Notes: generated by a model from the sequence alone, not told the origin. A DNA stretch of 64,000 nucleotides from Streptomyces lasiicapitis (GCF_014646335.1 NZ_BMNG01000006.1:286625-350624), one strand, 5' to 3'; positions 42,389-51,287 are shown, counted from the first letter of the stretch. Translations and numbers: made by a program.

Positions 42389-43582
42389 GTGAAGAGCTAC
42401 ATCGTCGGTGTCGGCATGACGAAGTTCGAGAAGCCCGAGACCCGGGACTGGCAGTACTGGGACATGGCGAAGGAGGCGGGCACCGCCGCCCTCGCGGACG
42501 CCGGGATCGCGTACGAAGACGTGGAGCAGGTCGCGGCCGGCTACTGCTTCCAGGCCTCGACGGCCGGCCAGCGCGCCGCGTACGAACTGGGCCTCACCGG
42601 AGTGCCGGTCTACAACGTCAACAACAACTGCGCCACGGGCTCGACGGCGCTGATGCTGGCCAGGCAGATCGTCGAGGGCGGCGGATCCGACTGCGTGCTG
42701 GCCCTGGGCTTCGAGAAGATGAAGCGCGGCGCGCTCGGCTCGGGCGGGGACGGCGACTTCGCGACCTCACCCGTGGCCCGGCACTACGGCGTGATGGCCG
42801 CCCGGCACGGCTTCGAGGCGACACCGCCCACGGCCCAGATCTTCGGCAACGCGGCCCGCGAGCACATGGAGCGGTACGGCACGACGCCCGCGCAGCTCGC
42901 CGCGGTCGCCGCGAAGAACCACACCCACTCCGCCGACAACCCGAACGCCCAGTTCCAGGACGTGTACAGCGCCGACGACATCCTTGCCGCGAAGCCCGTC
43001 CACGCCCCGCTCACCAAGCTCCAGTGCTCCCCGACGTCGGACGGCGCGGCGGCGGTGCTCGTGGTGTCCGAGGCGTTCGTGGAACGGCGCGGCCTCGCGG
43101 ACCGGGCGGTGGAGATCACCGCGCAGGCCATGACGACGGACACGGCGGAGTCCTTCGCGTCCGGCTCCTGCATCGACGTCGTGGGCCTGCCCATGTCCAG
43201 GGCCGCCGCACGGCAGGCGTACGAAGCCTCGGGCCTCACCGCCGCCGACCTCGACGTCATCGAGCTGCACGACTGCTTCTCCATCAACGAACTCCTCACC
43301 TACGAGGCCCTCGGCCTGTGTGACGAGGGCGACTCCGGCAAGCTCGTGGAGTCGGGCGCGACGACGTACGGCGGTCGCTGGGTGGTGAACCCCTCCGGCG
43401 GCCTCATCTCCAAGGGCCACCCGCTCGGCGCCACGGGCCTCGCCCAAGCCGCCGAACTCACCTGGCAGTTGAGGGGCGAGGCGGGCCCGCGCCAGGTGCC
43501 GGGGGCGCGGGTGGGGCTCGCGCACAACATCGGGCTCGGCGGGGCCGCGGTGGTGACGCTGCTCACGCGGCCGAGGACCTAG
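42389..43582 (+). CDS. thiolase-like lipid-transfer protein, Ltp1-like (SCP-x thiolase family)
   Basis: A 397-residue thiolase-fold protein almost identical in motif order to mycobacterial Ltp1 (Rv2790c): VGVGMTKFEKPETRDW, YNVNNNCATGSTALMLARQI with the nucleophile Cys, KNHTHSADNPNAQFQDVYSA, IELHDCFSINELLTYEALGL, GGRWVVNPSGGLISKGHPLG and AHNIGLGGAAVVTLL. Such SCP-x-type thiolases and aldolases act at late steps of branched or sterol side-chain oxidation. It is the second gene of the fadE operon (27-bp gap, AAGGAG in front of GTG 42389) and so is probably under the same operators. Whether it is a thiolase or retro-aldolase is not certain. Confidence 0.9.
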   Translation: MKSYIVGVGMTKFEKPETRDWQYWDMAKEAGTAALADAGIAYEDVEQVAAGYCFQASTAGQRAAYELGLTGVPVYNVNNNCATGSTALMLARQIVEGGGSDCVLALGFEKMKRGALGSGGDGDFATSPVARHYGVMAARHGFEATPPTAQIFGNAAREHMERYGTTPAQLAAVAAKNHTHSADNPNAQFQDVYSADDILAAKPVHAPLTKLQCSPTSDGAAAVLVVSEAFVERRGLADRAVEITAQAMTTDTAESFASGSCIDVVGLPMSRAAARQAYEASGLTAADLDVIELHDCFSINELLTYEALGLCDEGDSGKLVESGATTYGGRWVVNPSGGLISKGHPLGATGLAQAAELTWQLRGEAGPRQVPGARVGLAHNIGLGGAAVVTLLTRPRT

Positions 43583-43627
43583 GTCCCGGGACCCAAGCCC
43601 CTGCCGCTTTTTTCCGATGTACGGGCC

Positions 43628-45091
43628 ATGAGTCGTGCTGTCAGCATGGGGCCCATGCTGCAGACCCCCGCCGACACCCCGACCTCCCGGATACCCGGCC
43701 GCACCGCACCGCCCACCTGGCTCGTCGTGGCCGCCGCGTGCGCCGGACAGTTCCTCGTCGTCCTCGACGTGTCCGTCGTGAACGTGGCACTGCCGTCGAT
43801 GCGCGCCGACCTCGGGCTGAGCGCCACGGGGCTGCAGTGGGTGGTGAACGCGTACTCCATCGCCTTCGCCGGGTTCATGCTGCTCGGCGGGCGTGCCGGG
43901 GACCTGTTCGGGCGGAAGCGGATGTTCCTGGTGGGGCTCGGCCTGTTCACGCTGGCCTCGCTGGTCGGCGGGCTCGCGCAGGAGGGCTGGCAACTGCTCC
44001 TGGCGCGGGCGGTGCAGGGGCTCGGGGCCGCCGTGCTGGCGCCCTCGACCCTGACGATCCTGACGTCCGCCGTGCCGGAGGGGGCGGCCCGGGTGCGGGC
44101 CATAGCCACCTGGTCCGCCGTCGGCGCGGGCGGCGGCGCCGCGGGCGGACTCGTCGGCGGCGTGCTCACCGACGGCCTCTCCTGGCGGTGGGTGCTGCTC
44201 GTCAACGTACCCATCGGCGTCCTCGTCCTCGCCGCCGGGATGCGCTGGATCAGCGAGAGCCGCGCGGCCACCGCGCGCCGCCTCGACCTGCCGGGCGCCG
44301 TCCTCGTCACCGGCGGCATCGCCACCCTCGCGTACGGCATCGTGCAGACCGAGGTGGAGGGCTGGACCGCCGCCACGACCCTGGTGCCGCTGGCCGTCGG
44401 CGCCGCCCTGATCGCGGCCTTCCTCCTCGTCGAGGCGCGCTCCAAGGTGCCGCTGATGCCGCTCAAGCTGTTCCGCGTGCGCTCGGTGTCGGCCGCCAAC
44501 GCCACGATGTTCGTCTGCGGCATGGGCATGTTCGCCATGTGGTTCTTCATGACCCTGTACGCCCAGAACGTGCTCGGCTACAGCCCGCTGGAGGCCGGGC
44601 TCGCCCTCATCCCCAGCTCGGTGAGCGTCGTCGTCGGCTCCAAGGTCGCGCCCCGGCTGATGCGGGTCATGGGGGCGCGCGGCGTCACGGTCGTCGGTGT
44701 CCTCGTCGCCGCCGTCGGCTTCGTGTGGCAGTGGCAGGTGCTCGACGCCAGTGGGGCGTATGTCACCTCGATCATGCTGCCCGGCATCCTCATGATGCTC
44801 GGCGCGGGACTGGCCGGGACGCCTCTTGCCTCCCTCGCCACCAGCGGCGCCGACCCCGGCGACGCGGGCCTGGTCGCCGGACTCATCAACACCTCCCGCA
44901 CGATGGGCGGTTCCCTCGGCCTCGCCGTCCTCTCCACCATCGCCGCCTCCCGCACCGGCGAACGCCCCGGCACCCACGCCCTCGCCGAGGGCTACGCGCA
45001 GGCGTTCCTGTGGGGCGCGGTGTTCCTGGTGGTGGCGGTGGGGGTGGTGCTGCTCGGGATGCCGCGGGCGGGGCGTGAGGCCGAGGACTAG
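43628..45091 (+). CDS. MFS transporter, DHA2 family drug efflux
   Basis: A 487-residue membrane protein with 14 helices and DHA2 motifs: QFLVVLDVSVVNVALPSMRA at the N-terminus, GGRAGDLFGRKRMFLVGLG, ARAVQGLGAAVLAPSTLTIL and the motif-C-like GAGGGAAGGLVGGVL that marks proton-driven exporters. It probably pumps out a toxic or self-made compound. Several start codons are possible: ATG 43628, 43646 or 43655. It follows the Ltp1-like gene by 45 bp, with a 12-bp GGTCCCGGGACC palindrome and a T-run between, so it may have its own promoter. Its stop overlaps the convergent response-regulator stop by 3 bp. Confidence 0.88.
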   Translation: MSRAVSMGPMLQTPADTPTSRIPGRTAPPTWLVVAAACAGQFLVVLDVSVVNVALPSMRADLGLSATGLQWVVNAYSIAFAGFMLLGGRAGDLFGRKRMFLVGLGLFTLASLVGGLAQEGWQLLLARAVQGLGAAVLAPSTLTILTSAVPEGAARVRAIATWSAVGAGGGAAGGLVGGVLTDGLSWRWVLLVNVPIGVLVLAAGMRWISESRAATARRLDLPGAVLVTGGIATLAYGIVQTEVEGWTAATTLVPLAVGAALIAAFLLVEARSKVPLMPLKLFRVRSVSAANATMFVCGMGMFAMWFFMTLYAQNVLGYSPLEAGLALIPSSVSVVVGSKVAPRLMRVMGARGVTVVGVLVAAVGFVWQWQVLDASGAYVTSIMLPGILMMLGAGLAGTPLASLATSGADPGDAGLVAGLINTSRTMGGSLGLAVLSTIAASRTGERPGTHALAEGYAQAFLWGAVFLVVAVGVVLLGMPRAGREAED

Positions 45092-45783
45092 GTCGTTTCG
45101 GTTGCTTCGGTCGCTTCGCCAGGGCGTTCCGCCGCGAGCACGAGGATCGCGATCTGTACGCGGTTCTCCAGGCCGAGCCTGGTCAGGATGCGGTTGACGG
45201 TGCTCTTGACCCCGGCTTCGGTGAGGCCGAGGGAGGCGGCGATCCGCGCGTTGGAGAGGCCGCGGGCGACGAGTTCCGCGACGTCGCGTTCGCGCCGGGT
45301 GAGCGCGTCCAGCGGGTCACCGCCCGACAGCAGTGGCGGCGGCAGGTCGGAGAACGTCCGGATCAGCCGTCGCGTGACCGTCGGCGCGAGCATCGACTCG
45401 CCCGCCGCGACCACTCCGATCGCCTCGACGAGCAGTTCCGGCGTGGTGTTCTTCAGGAGGAACCCGCTGGCCCCGGCGCGCAGCGCGGCGTGCACGTACT
45501 CGTCCAGGTCGAACGTCGTCAGGACCAGCACGCGGGGGCGCGGCACCTCCGGGTGCGGCCAGTCGCGGACGATCCGCGCGGTCGCGTCGACGCCGGTCAT
45601 GCCGGGCATCCGTACGTCCATCAGGACCACGTCCGGGCGCAGTTCGTAGGCCGCCTCGACGGCCCGCGCGCCGTCCGCCGCCTCGCCCACCACCTCGACG
45701 TCCGTACGCCGCAGCATCGCCCGCAGCGCCGTCCTGACCAGCTCCTGGTCGTCCACGGTCAGCACCCGCACCGGCCGCTTCAC
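45088..45783 (-). CDS. NarL/LuxR-family response regulator
   Basis: A 231-residue two-component regulator. The receiver domain shows VRVLTVDDQELVRTALRAML, the phospho-acceptor Asp in DVVLMDVRMPGMTG, and the conserved Lys in FLLKNTTPELLVEAI. The C-terminal LuxR-type helix-turn-helix (about residues 160-220) has LTRRERDVAELVARGLSN and IAASLGLTEAGVKSTVNRIL. GTG 45783 overlaps the histidine kinase stop by 4 bp, so the pair is co-translated. Target genes are not known; the downstream DHA2 exporter is convergent. Confidence 0.92.
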   Translation of the reverse strand: MKRPVRVLTVDDQELVRTALRAMLRRTDVEVVGEAADGARAVEAAYELRPDVVLMDVRMPGMTGVDATARIVRDWPHPEVPRPRVLVLTTFDLDEYVHAALRAGASGFLLKNTTPELLVEAIGVVAAGESMLAPTVTRRLIRTFSDLPPPLLSGGDPLDALTRRERDVAELVARGLSNARIAASLGLTEAGVKSTVNRILTRLGLENRVQIAILVLAAERPGEATEATETT

Positions 45784-47474
45784 CGGCCGCCCTCCAGCGC
45801 GTACGCACCGCTGTGCTGTGGAGGGAACGTGGCCACGACCCGCCAGCCGCCGTCCGCGACCGGCTCCGCGAGGAGCGTGCCGCCGAACAGCGCGGTGCGC
45901 TCACGCATGCCGACGAGGCCGAGCCCGGACCCGGGCATCGGACGGCGGTCCGGCGCGGGCGCCGCGTTCTCCACCGTGACGGTCAACCGGCCGTTCCAGC
46001 AGGACAGTTCGACGCGGACGGGGACGGCGCCCGCGTGTTTGCGTACGTTCGACAGCGCCTCCTGCACGACGCGGTACGCCGAGACCTGCACGGCGGGCGG
46101 CAGCTCCGTCACCGGCCCGGTCACGGCGAGCGCGACGGGGCAGCCCGCCGCCCCGGACTCGCCGGTCAGCTGTTCCAGGTGGCGCAGCGAGGGCTGCGGG
46201 AGCGGCGCCCCCGACACCGGCCCCGTACCCCCGGAACCCCCGGCGCCGCTCTCCGGCGGCAGGTCCGCGAGCAGTTGGACCAGGCCGCGCATCTCGTCCA
46301 GGGCGGTGTCCGCCGCCTCGCTGATCGCGGCCACCCCCTGACCTGCGGCGTGCGTGTCGTCCGGGAGTACGACGGTGACCGCGCGGGCCTGCAGGGCGAT
46401 GGCGCTGACGTGGTGGGCCACCAGGTCGTGCAGATCGCGGGCGATCCGCGCGCGCTCGGCGGTCACCGCGCGCCGGGCGCTCACGCGCTGTTCGGCGCGG
46501 AGCCGTTCGGCGAGGTCGCGCAGGCGCGCGGCGTCCTCGTGCAGTCGGCGCCGTGACCAGCCGAGGAGCCATGCTGCGGCGGCCAGTCCTGCGGCCACCA
46601 GGTAGTCGGCGGGGCCGAGCGGGACGGCGGTGTCGGCCGAGGAGTACACGTTCAGCCGGCCGTCGGCCAACTCCGGGGCGAGCAGCGCCGCGGTGAGCAC
46701 GACGGGAGCGAGGAGGCTGCGCGGCGCGGGCGTGTGCCGGGCCACCGAGTAGCAGGCCAGGAACACGGACTGGGCGTTGTCACCGGCGGGGTCGAGCAGG
46801 TCGCCCACCAGATAACAGGCCGCCGTCGCGCCCAGCGCGAGCCCCGGACGCGTACGCCGCCACACCAGCGGGACACACGCCCCGACGAGCAGCCCGACGG
46901 CGACGGCGGACGGGCCGACTCCGTCGGGCCAGGGCTGGTCGAGGCGGAGGAGCACGGCGATGACGGTGAAGGCGGCGGCGAGGAGTACGTCGGCGGGGCG
47001 TCCGGCGAGTCTGCGGCGCAGGGCGGCGGCGGCCGCCTGTAGGGACCGGACGCGTGCCCGTGCGGAACTGGGCGGTGTCCGAGGGGAATTGGACGGTGTC
47101 CGTGGAGAGTCGGCCGACGCCGGTGCGGATGCGGGCGGTGCCTCTGCGGAACCGGGCGGCGCCGGTGTGGAACCGGGCGGTGCCTCGGCGGAACGGGCCG
47201 ACGCTTGCACGGAACCGGGCGGAGCCTCGGTGGAACGGGCCGACGCCGGTGCGGATGCGGGCGGTGCCTCTGCGGAACCAGCCGACGCCGGAATGGAACT
47301 GGGCAGCGCCTCTGCGGAACCGGCCGACGCCTGTACGGAACCGGCCGACGCTGGTGCGGAACCGGGCAGCGCGCCGACGAAACGGGGTGGCTCCCCTGCG
47401 GAACCGCGCGGCGACGCCCGTACGAACCGTACGGACCAGTCCGTACCGCGCCGCCCCCACCAGCCCTCAGCCAT
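45780..47474 (-). CDS. sensor histidine kinase with a repetitive N-terminal region
   Basis: A 564-residue kinase. From about residue 25 to 135 the chain is a run of near-identical 6-residue units such as GSAEAP and ASAPAS, coded by an 18-bp DNA repeat (47075-47400). Then come five to six membrane helices (about 155-330), the HisKA_3 phospho-His motif ARIARDLHDLVAHHVSAIAL, and the ATPase with VVQEALSNVRKHAG and GSGLGLVGMRERTALFGG. The paired NarL regulator lies directly downstream. ATG 47474 follows GGGAGCGGG; an alternative start after the repeat cannot be excluded, and in that case the repeat would be a leader. Confidence 0.86.
   Translation of the reverse strand: MAEGWWGRRGTDWSVRFVRASPRGSAGEPPRFVGALPGSAPASAGSVQASAGSAEALPSSIPASAGSAEAPPASAPASARSTEAPPGSVQASARSAEAPPGSTPAPPGSAEAPPASAPASADSPRTPSNSPRTPPSSARARVRSLQAAAAALRRRLAGRPADVLLAAAFTVIAVLLRLDQPWPDGVGPSAVAVGLLVGACVPLVWRRTRPGLALGATAACYLVGDLLDPAGDNAQSVFLACYSVARHTPAPRSLLAPVVLTAALLAPELADGRLNVYSSADTAVPLGPADYLVAAGLAAAAWLLGWSRRRLHEDAARLRDLAERLRAEQRVSARRAVTAERARIARDLHDLVAHHVSAIALQARAVTVVLPDDTHAAGQGVAAISEAADTALDEMRGLVQLLADLPPESGAGGSGGTGPVSGAPLPQPSLRHLEQLTGESGAAGCPVALAVTGPVTELPPAVQVSAYRVVQEALSNVRKHAGAVPVRVELSCWNGRLTVTVENAAPAPDRRPMPGSGLGLVGMRERTALFGGTLLAEPVADGGWRVVATFPPQHSGAYALEGGR
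47075..47400. repeat. 18-bp coding minisatellite in the histidine kinase gene
   Basis: Imperfect tandem copies of an about 18-bp unit of the type GCGGAACCGGGCGGCGCC, including the variant with GCCGACGCC, about 16-18 times. Because the unit is a multiple of three, every frame stays open across it. Read on the minus strand it codes the GSAEAP-type repeat of the kinase. Copy number is likely to vary between strains. Confidence 0.75.
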
Positions 47475-47702
47475 GCCCGCTCCCGTCGCCGTCCCCGCCC
47501 CGCCCGCCGCGCGGGTCTTCGCCCTGGCGGCGCCCAGCCGCCCCGCCGCCAACGTACGACCAGCGGTCTCGCAAGACGCAGCACACGGAACGAAAGTTGC
47601 CCCGACGTCCCCTCCCGGCGGGCGACGCCGGCTCAGGGGCCCCGCTCCTAGCGTCGATGGTGCTCACGTACACCACGTCCGAGTCCTGCTCCTGGAGGTT
47701 CC

Positions 47703-48938
47703 GTGTCACCGAACCCGTCCCGACGAAGCGGCAAGGCGCGCCGCCGCCGCGTCACCCTGGGGATCGCCGCCGCCCTCACCGTGGCGGTCGCCGTGCCGAC
47801 GGCCGTCAGCCACGCCGTCGCGGGGGAGAGCCAGGGCGACAGTCCCGCCCCCGCTGAGACCACCGCGCGGCACACCCAGTTCCAGCGCGACGCCGACGCC
47901 GTACGCGACACCGGCGCCATCGGCGTACAAGCCAGGGTGAGCGGCGGCAGGCACGCCCCCGACACCGTGACGAGCGGCACCGCCGACATCCGTACGGGCC
48001 GCCCCGTGCCCGACGGCGGCCACTTCCGGATCGCCAGCAACACCAAGACGTTCGTGGCGGCCGTCGTGCTCCAACTCGTCGGTGAGCGGAAGGTGGCGCT
48101 GACGGACCCCGTCGAGAAGTGGCTGCCGGGCGTGGTGCGCGGCAACGGCAACGACGGCCGGAGGATCACCCTTCGCCAACTGCTCCAGCACACCAGCGGC
48201 ATCCACGACGACTACCCCGGCATCGAGTCCGCGAAGGAGTACCAAGAGGTCCGCTTCCACCCGTTCACCCCCGAGCAACTGGTCGAACGGGCCATGCGGC
48301 ACCGCCCGGACTTCCGCCCCGGCAAGGGCTGGAGCTACTCCAACATCGGATACATCCTGCTCGGCATGGTCATCGAGAAGGCCACCGGCCACACCTGGCA
48401 CGACCAGGTACGGGACCGGCTCCTCAAGCCGCTCGGGCTGCGGCACACGTACCACCCGGGGAACTCGCCCACCCTCCGGAAGCCGCATGCGCGCGGCTAC
48501 CAGCGCTTCAGCACGAAGCCGAAGCTCGTGGACGTGACCCTGTACAACGACGCCAACGCGTCCGGCGGCCTCATCGGCACCACGGCCGACCTGAACCGCT
48601 TCTACCGCGACCTGCTCGGCGGCAAGGTCCTGAAGCCCGCGCAGCTCAAGGAGATGAAGCGCACGGTCCCGTTGAACGACGAGTTCCAGGTGCCGTACCC
48701 GGGCGCGCGGTACGGGCTCGGCCTGATGAAGAGCAAATTGCCGTGCGGCGGCTGGGCCTGGGGCCACGGCGGGGACGAGATCGGCTACATGAGCCGGAAC
48801 GCGGTGAGCGAGGACGGCCGGGTCGCCGTCACCACCTCGGTGTCCACCGAGTGGGCCACCTCCGGCGAGGACGCGCTGCGGCAGCACCGGGCGGGGATGA
48901 AGCTGGTCGCGAACGCGCTGTGCCGCGACGGCGGGTAG
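47703..48938 (+). CDS. serine hydrolase (beta-lactamase class C / D-Ala-D-Ala carboxypeptidase family)
   Basis: A 411-residue secreted or membrane-tethered hydrolase. A signal-like helix (RVTLGIAAALTVAVAVPTAV) is followed by the serine-hydrolase domain with the S-x-x-K nucleophile in HFRIASNTKTFVAAVV (about residue 111), YSNIGYILLGMVIEKATGHT (the Y-x-N motif) and the third motif HGG in WAWGHGGDEIGYM. Members act as DD-peptidases, esterases or penicillin-binding-like enzymes. GTG 47703 sits after TGGAGG at good spacing. It is divergent from the histidine kinase, so that two-component system may regulate it (inference). Confidence 0.9.
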   Translation: MSPNPSRRSGKARRRRVTLGIAAALTVAVAVPTAVSHAVAGESQGDSPAPAETTARHTQFQRDADAVRDTGAIGVQARVSGGRHAPDTVTSGTADIRTGRPVPDGGHFRIASNTKTFVAAVVLQLVGERKVALTDPVEKWLPGVVRGNGNDGRRITLRQLLQHTSGIHDDYPGIESAKEYQEVRFHPFTPEQLVERAMRHRPDFRPGKGWSYSNIGYILLGMVIEKATGHTWHDQVRDRLLKPLGLRHTYHPGNSPTLRKPHARGYQRFSTKPKLVDVTLYNDANASGGLIGTTADLNRFYRDLLGGKVLKPAQLKEMKRTVPLNDEFQVPYPGARYGLGLMKSKLPCGGWAWGHGGDEIGYMSRNAVSEDGRVAVTTSVSTEWATSGEDALRQHRAGMKLVANALCRDGG

Positions 48939-48966
48939 GCCCGTACGCGGTGCTGACAGGGCTGGG

Positions 48967-49599
48967 CTACAACCACCCCTGATGCCGAGCCTCCCGCACG
49001 GCCTCCATCCGGTTCCGGGTCCCCGTCTTCCCGATGGCCGCCGAAAGATAGTTCCGCACCGTCGACTCCGAAAGACGCAGCTTCTCCGCGACGTCGGCGA
49101 CCGTGGCCCCGTCGACGGAGGCCCGCAGCACATCCACCTCACGGGCGGTCAACGGACTGGGCCCGGCCCCGAGCGCGGCCGCCGCGAGGGCGGGATCGAT
49201 CACGGTCTCGCCCCGCAGCACGGCCCGGATCGCCTCGGCGAGCTCCTCCACGGGCCCGTCCTTGACGAGGAACCCGGCCGCGCCCGCCTCCATGGCCCGC
49301 CGCAGATACCCGGGCCTGCCGAAGGTCGTGAGAATGAGCACCCGGCAGTCAGGACACTCGTCCCGCAACTCCGCCGCAGCCTCCAGGCCGCTGCGCCCCG
49401 GCAGCTCGATGTCGAGCAACGCCACATCGGGCCGTGCGGTCAACGCCGTACGCACGATCTCGTCCCCCGCCCCGACCTGCGCGACGACCTCGATGTCCGG
49501 CTCCATGCCGAGCAGCAGCGCGAGCGCGCCACGCATCATGCCCTGGTCCTCGGCGAGGAGGACGCGTACGGATCGTGCGGGGCGGTGGTCCTGCGGCAT
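48967..49599 (-). CDS. NarL/LuxR-family response regulator (DesR-like)
   Basis: A 210-residue regulator with the receiver motifs VRVLLAEDQGMMRGALALLL, DVALLDIELPGRSGLEAAAE (phospho-Asp) and GFLVKDGPVEELAEAIRAVL, and a LuxR-type helix-turn-helix LTAREVDVLRASVDGATVAD with KLRLSESTVRNYLSAAIGKT. It resembles DesR-type regulators. The paired kinase gene is upstream with a 92-bp gap. A GTG at 49608 is an alternative start three codons earlier. Confidence 0.9.
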   Translation of the reverse strand: MPQDHRPARSVRVLLAEDQGMMRGALALLLGMEPDIEVVAQVGAGDEIVRTALTARPDVALLDIELPGRSGLEAAAELRDECPDCRVLILTTFGRPGYLRRAMEAGAAGFLVKDGPVEELAEAIRAVLRGETVIDPALAAAALGAGPSPLTAREVDVLRASVDGATVADVAEKLRLSESTVRNYLSAAIGKTGTRNRMEAVREARHQGWL

Positions 49600-49691
49600 C
49601 TCGTCCACGGGGAAACAGTATGGTGACCGGCCCGATCGCACGCGCCGGGCAGCGGAACACGCGGCGTCGGGGGAGCGGTCGCAGTCCACGG

Positions 49692-50954
49692 CTAGGCGCG
49701 CTGTTCCCGGGCCCCGGCGGCCGCGGGTTCCATGCCCGCCGACATCGGCAGCACCACCGCCACCCGGAACCCGCCACGCGTCCCCGCGCCCGACTCCAGT
49801 GACCCGCCCGCCGCCGTGAGGCGCTCGCCCAGGCCCTTCAGGCCGTTGCCGGGTGGCGTGGAGCCCTCGCCACGGCCGTCGTCCGTGATGGTCAGGCGGG
49901 TTTCCTCGGGGGTGGCGGCGAGCTCGATCTCGCAGTGGGTCGCGCGTGCGTGGCGTACGACGTTGGTGGTCGCCTCGCGGACCACCCAGCCGAGGAGCGC
50001 TTCCGTGGGCGGGGCGAGCGGGGGCCCGGACTGGCGGACGACCGCCTCGACCCCGGCGGCGTCGAGGAGTTCGCGGGCGCGGTCCAGCTCGGCGGCGAGG
50101 GCCGCGTCGCGGTAGCCGGTGACGGCCTCGCGGATCTCGGTGAGGGCCTGCCTGCCGACGGTCTCGATGTCCGCGAGCTGGGTCAGGGCCGCGGCCGTGT
50201 CCCGCGGCGCGAGGCGGCGCGCGGCCTCCGACTTCACGACGATCAGGGAGAGCGTGTGGCCGAGCAGATCGTGCAGGTCGCGCGAGAAGCGCAGCCGTTC
50301 CTCCGCCACGGCCCGCCGCGCCAGTTCCTCACGGGCGGCGCGCAGATCCCGTACCGCCTCGGAGAGGGAGAGGATCGCCGCCGTCACCATCGTGGACAGG
50401 AACGTGCCGTACGCGATGTTGATGCCGCCCCAGCCGTCCCGGAGCCCGCCGACGGCCCCCGCGAGCGCGGCGAGGCCGAGCCCCACCGGACCGAGGCGGC
50501 GGCCCCGGACCACCGCGCCCACCGCGAGGCCGAACAGCGGGAAGAACATCAGCCAGCTGCCGCCGTACCCGGCCGCGAGGCCGACGGTGATCGCGCCCAT
50601 CGCGAACAGCGCGGCCATCGTCGCCCGCGACTCGCGCGCCTGCTTGTGGAAGGCGCGGAAGGCGACGGCGACGTAGAGGGAGTTGAAGACGAACAGGCCG
50701 ATGCCGCCGATCCACGGGTTCGCGGACTTGCCCTGGAGCAGGTGCGAGAACGCGCCCAGGCCCATGAGCAGCCACGGCAGCAGCGCGAAGCCGTTGGGCG
50801 GTCCTGAGTGCACCATGGCGTCCGGGTCCCCGGCCCGCTTCCGCTCCCGCCAGTCCGCCTTCTGCCGGCGCCAGGCCTCCCTGCGCTCCCGGTGGGCGCC
50901 GCGGGCCGCGCGCAGGTCGTGCATCCGGCAGGTCACCCTCGGCATCCGGGACAT
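49692..50954 (-). CDS. sensor histidine kinase (DesK-like)
   Basis: A 420-residue membrane kinase. A basic N-terminal part (about residues 1-45, RERREAWRRQKADWRERKRA) precedes about six membrane helices (to about 200). The phospho-His box is RFSRDLHDLLGHTLSLIVVK and the ATPase has VVREATTNVVRHARA, ITDDGRGE and GNGLKGLGERLTAAGG. It pairs with the regulator downstream. ATG 50954 follows GGGGAGCG. Many DesK homologues sense membrane state, but no specific signal is shown here. Confidence 0.9.
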   Translation of the reverse strand: MSRMPRVTCRMHDLRAARGAHRERREAWRRQKADWRERKRAGDPDAMVHSGPPNGFALLPWLLMGLGAFSHLLQGKSANPWIGGIGLFVFNSLYVAVAFRAFHKQARESRATMAALFAMGAITVGLAAGYGGSWLMFFPLFGLAVGAVVRGRRLGPVGLGLAALAGAVGGLRDGWGGINIAYGTFLSTMVTAAILSLSEAVRDLRAAREELARRAVAEERLRFSRDLHDLLGHTLSLIVVKSEAARRLAPRDTAAALTQLADIETVGRQALTEIREAVTGYRDAALAAELDRARELLDAAGVEAVVRQSGPPLAPPTEALLGWVVREATTNVVRHARATHCEIELAATPEETRLTITDDGRGEGSTPPGNGLKGLGERLTAAGGSLESGAGTRGGFRVAVVLPMSAGMEPAAAGAREQRA

Positions 50955-51105
50955 CTCTCGTCGCTCCCCCGTCGTGTGTGTCTCGTGCGTCTGTACGTTC
51001 CCGACGGTACGGATCGGGGGTGCCTGCGCGGCAGTGGTGTTCCGTACGGACTTGGCCAGGACAAATGTCACGGGTGGGCGGCCGGGGCGGCCCCGGCGGG
51101 CGTAT

Positions 51106-51120
51106 CTGACGTGACGTCAG
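51106..51120. promoter_or_regulatory. CTGACG-TGA-CGTCAG palindrome in the chsH3 promoter region
   Basis: A perfect 6-bp inverted repeat with a 3-bp spacer, identical in arms to the one at 35030-35044. It lies about 170 bp upstream of the hydratase start and 49 bp before the KstR-like site. The rest of the 333-bp gap 50955-51287 holds no gene. Confidence 0.55.
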
Positions 51121-51168
51121 CACTCTTCACAAGCGTGGGGCGCTGGGCTATACATGGGGCCATCGGCC

Positions 51169-51182
51169 TAGAACGCGTTCTA
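51169..51182. promoter_or_regulatory. perfect candidate KstR operator in front of chsH3
   Basis: TAGAACGCGTTCTA is a fully symmetrical match to TnnAACnnGTTnnA, extended to CTAGAAC...GTTCTAG. A second TAGAAC half-site overlaps its right edge. It lies about 105 bp upstream of the hydratase operon start. Confidence 0.8.
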
Positions 51183-51287
51183 GAACGGGTGCGGGAGCAG
51201 GTGTCTGGGCCGTCGCAGACGACCTCGGTGCGGCCGACGGTGCGGACAGTCGCACCGAGGTCTTGACCCGCGAGGAGCAGCCCACCC

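Noticed and set aside
42767..44977. A 736-codon minus-strand ORF over the Ltp1 and DHA2 genes
   Set aside because: Gly/His/Glu/Arg-rich shadow translation opposite two clear genes.
47075..47400. CRISPR-like direct repeats
   Set aside because: Repeats are contiguous 18-bp units without unique spacers, in frame within a histidine kinase gene, and there are no cas genes.
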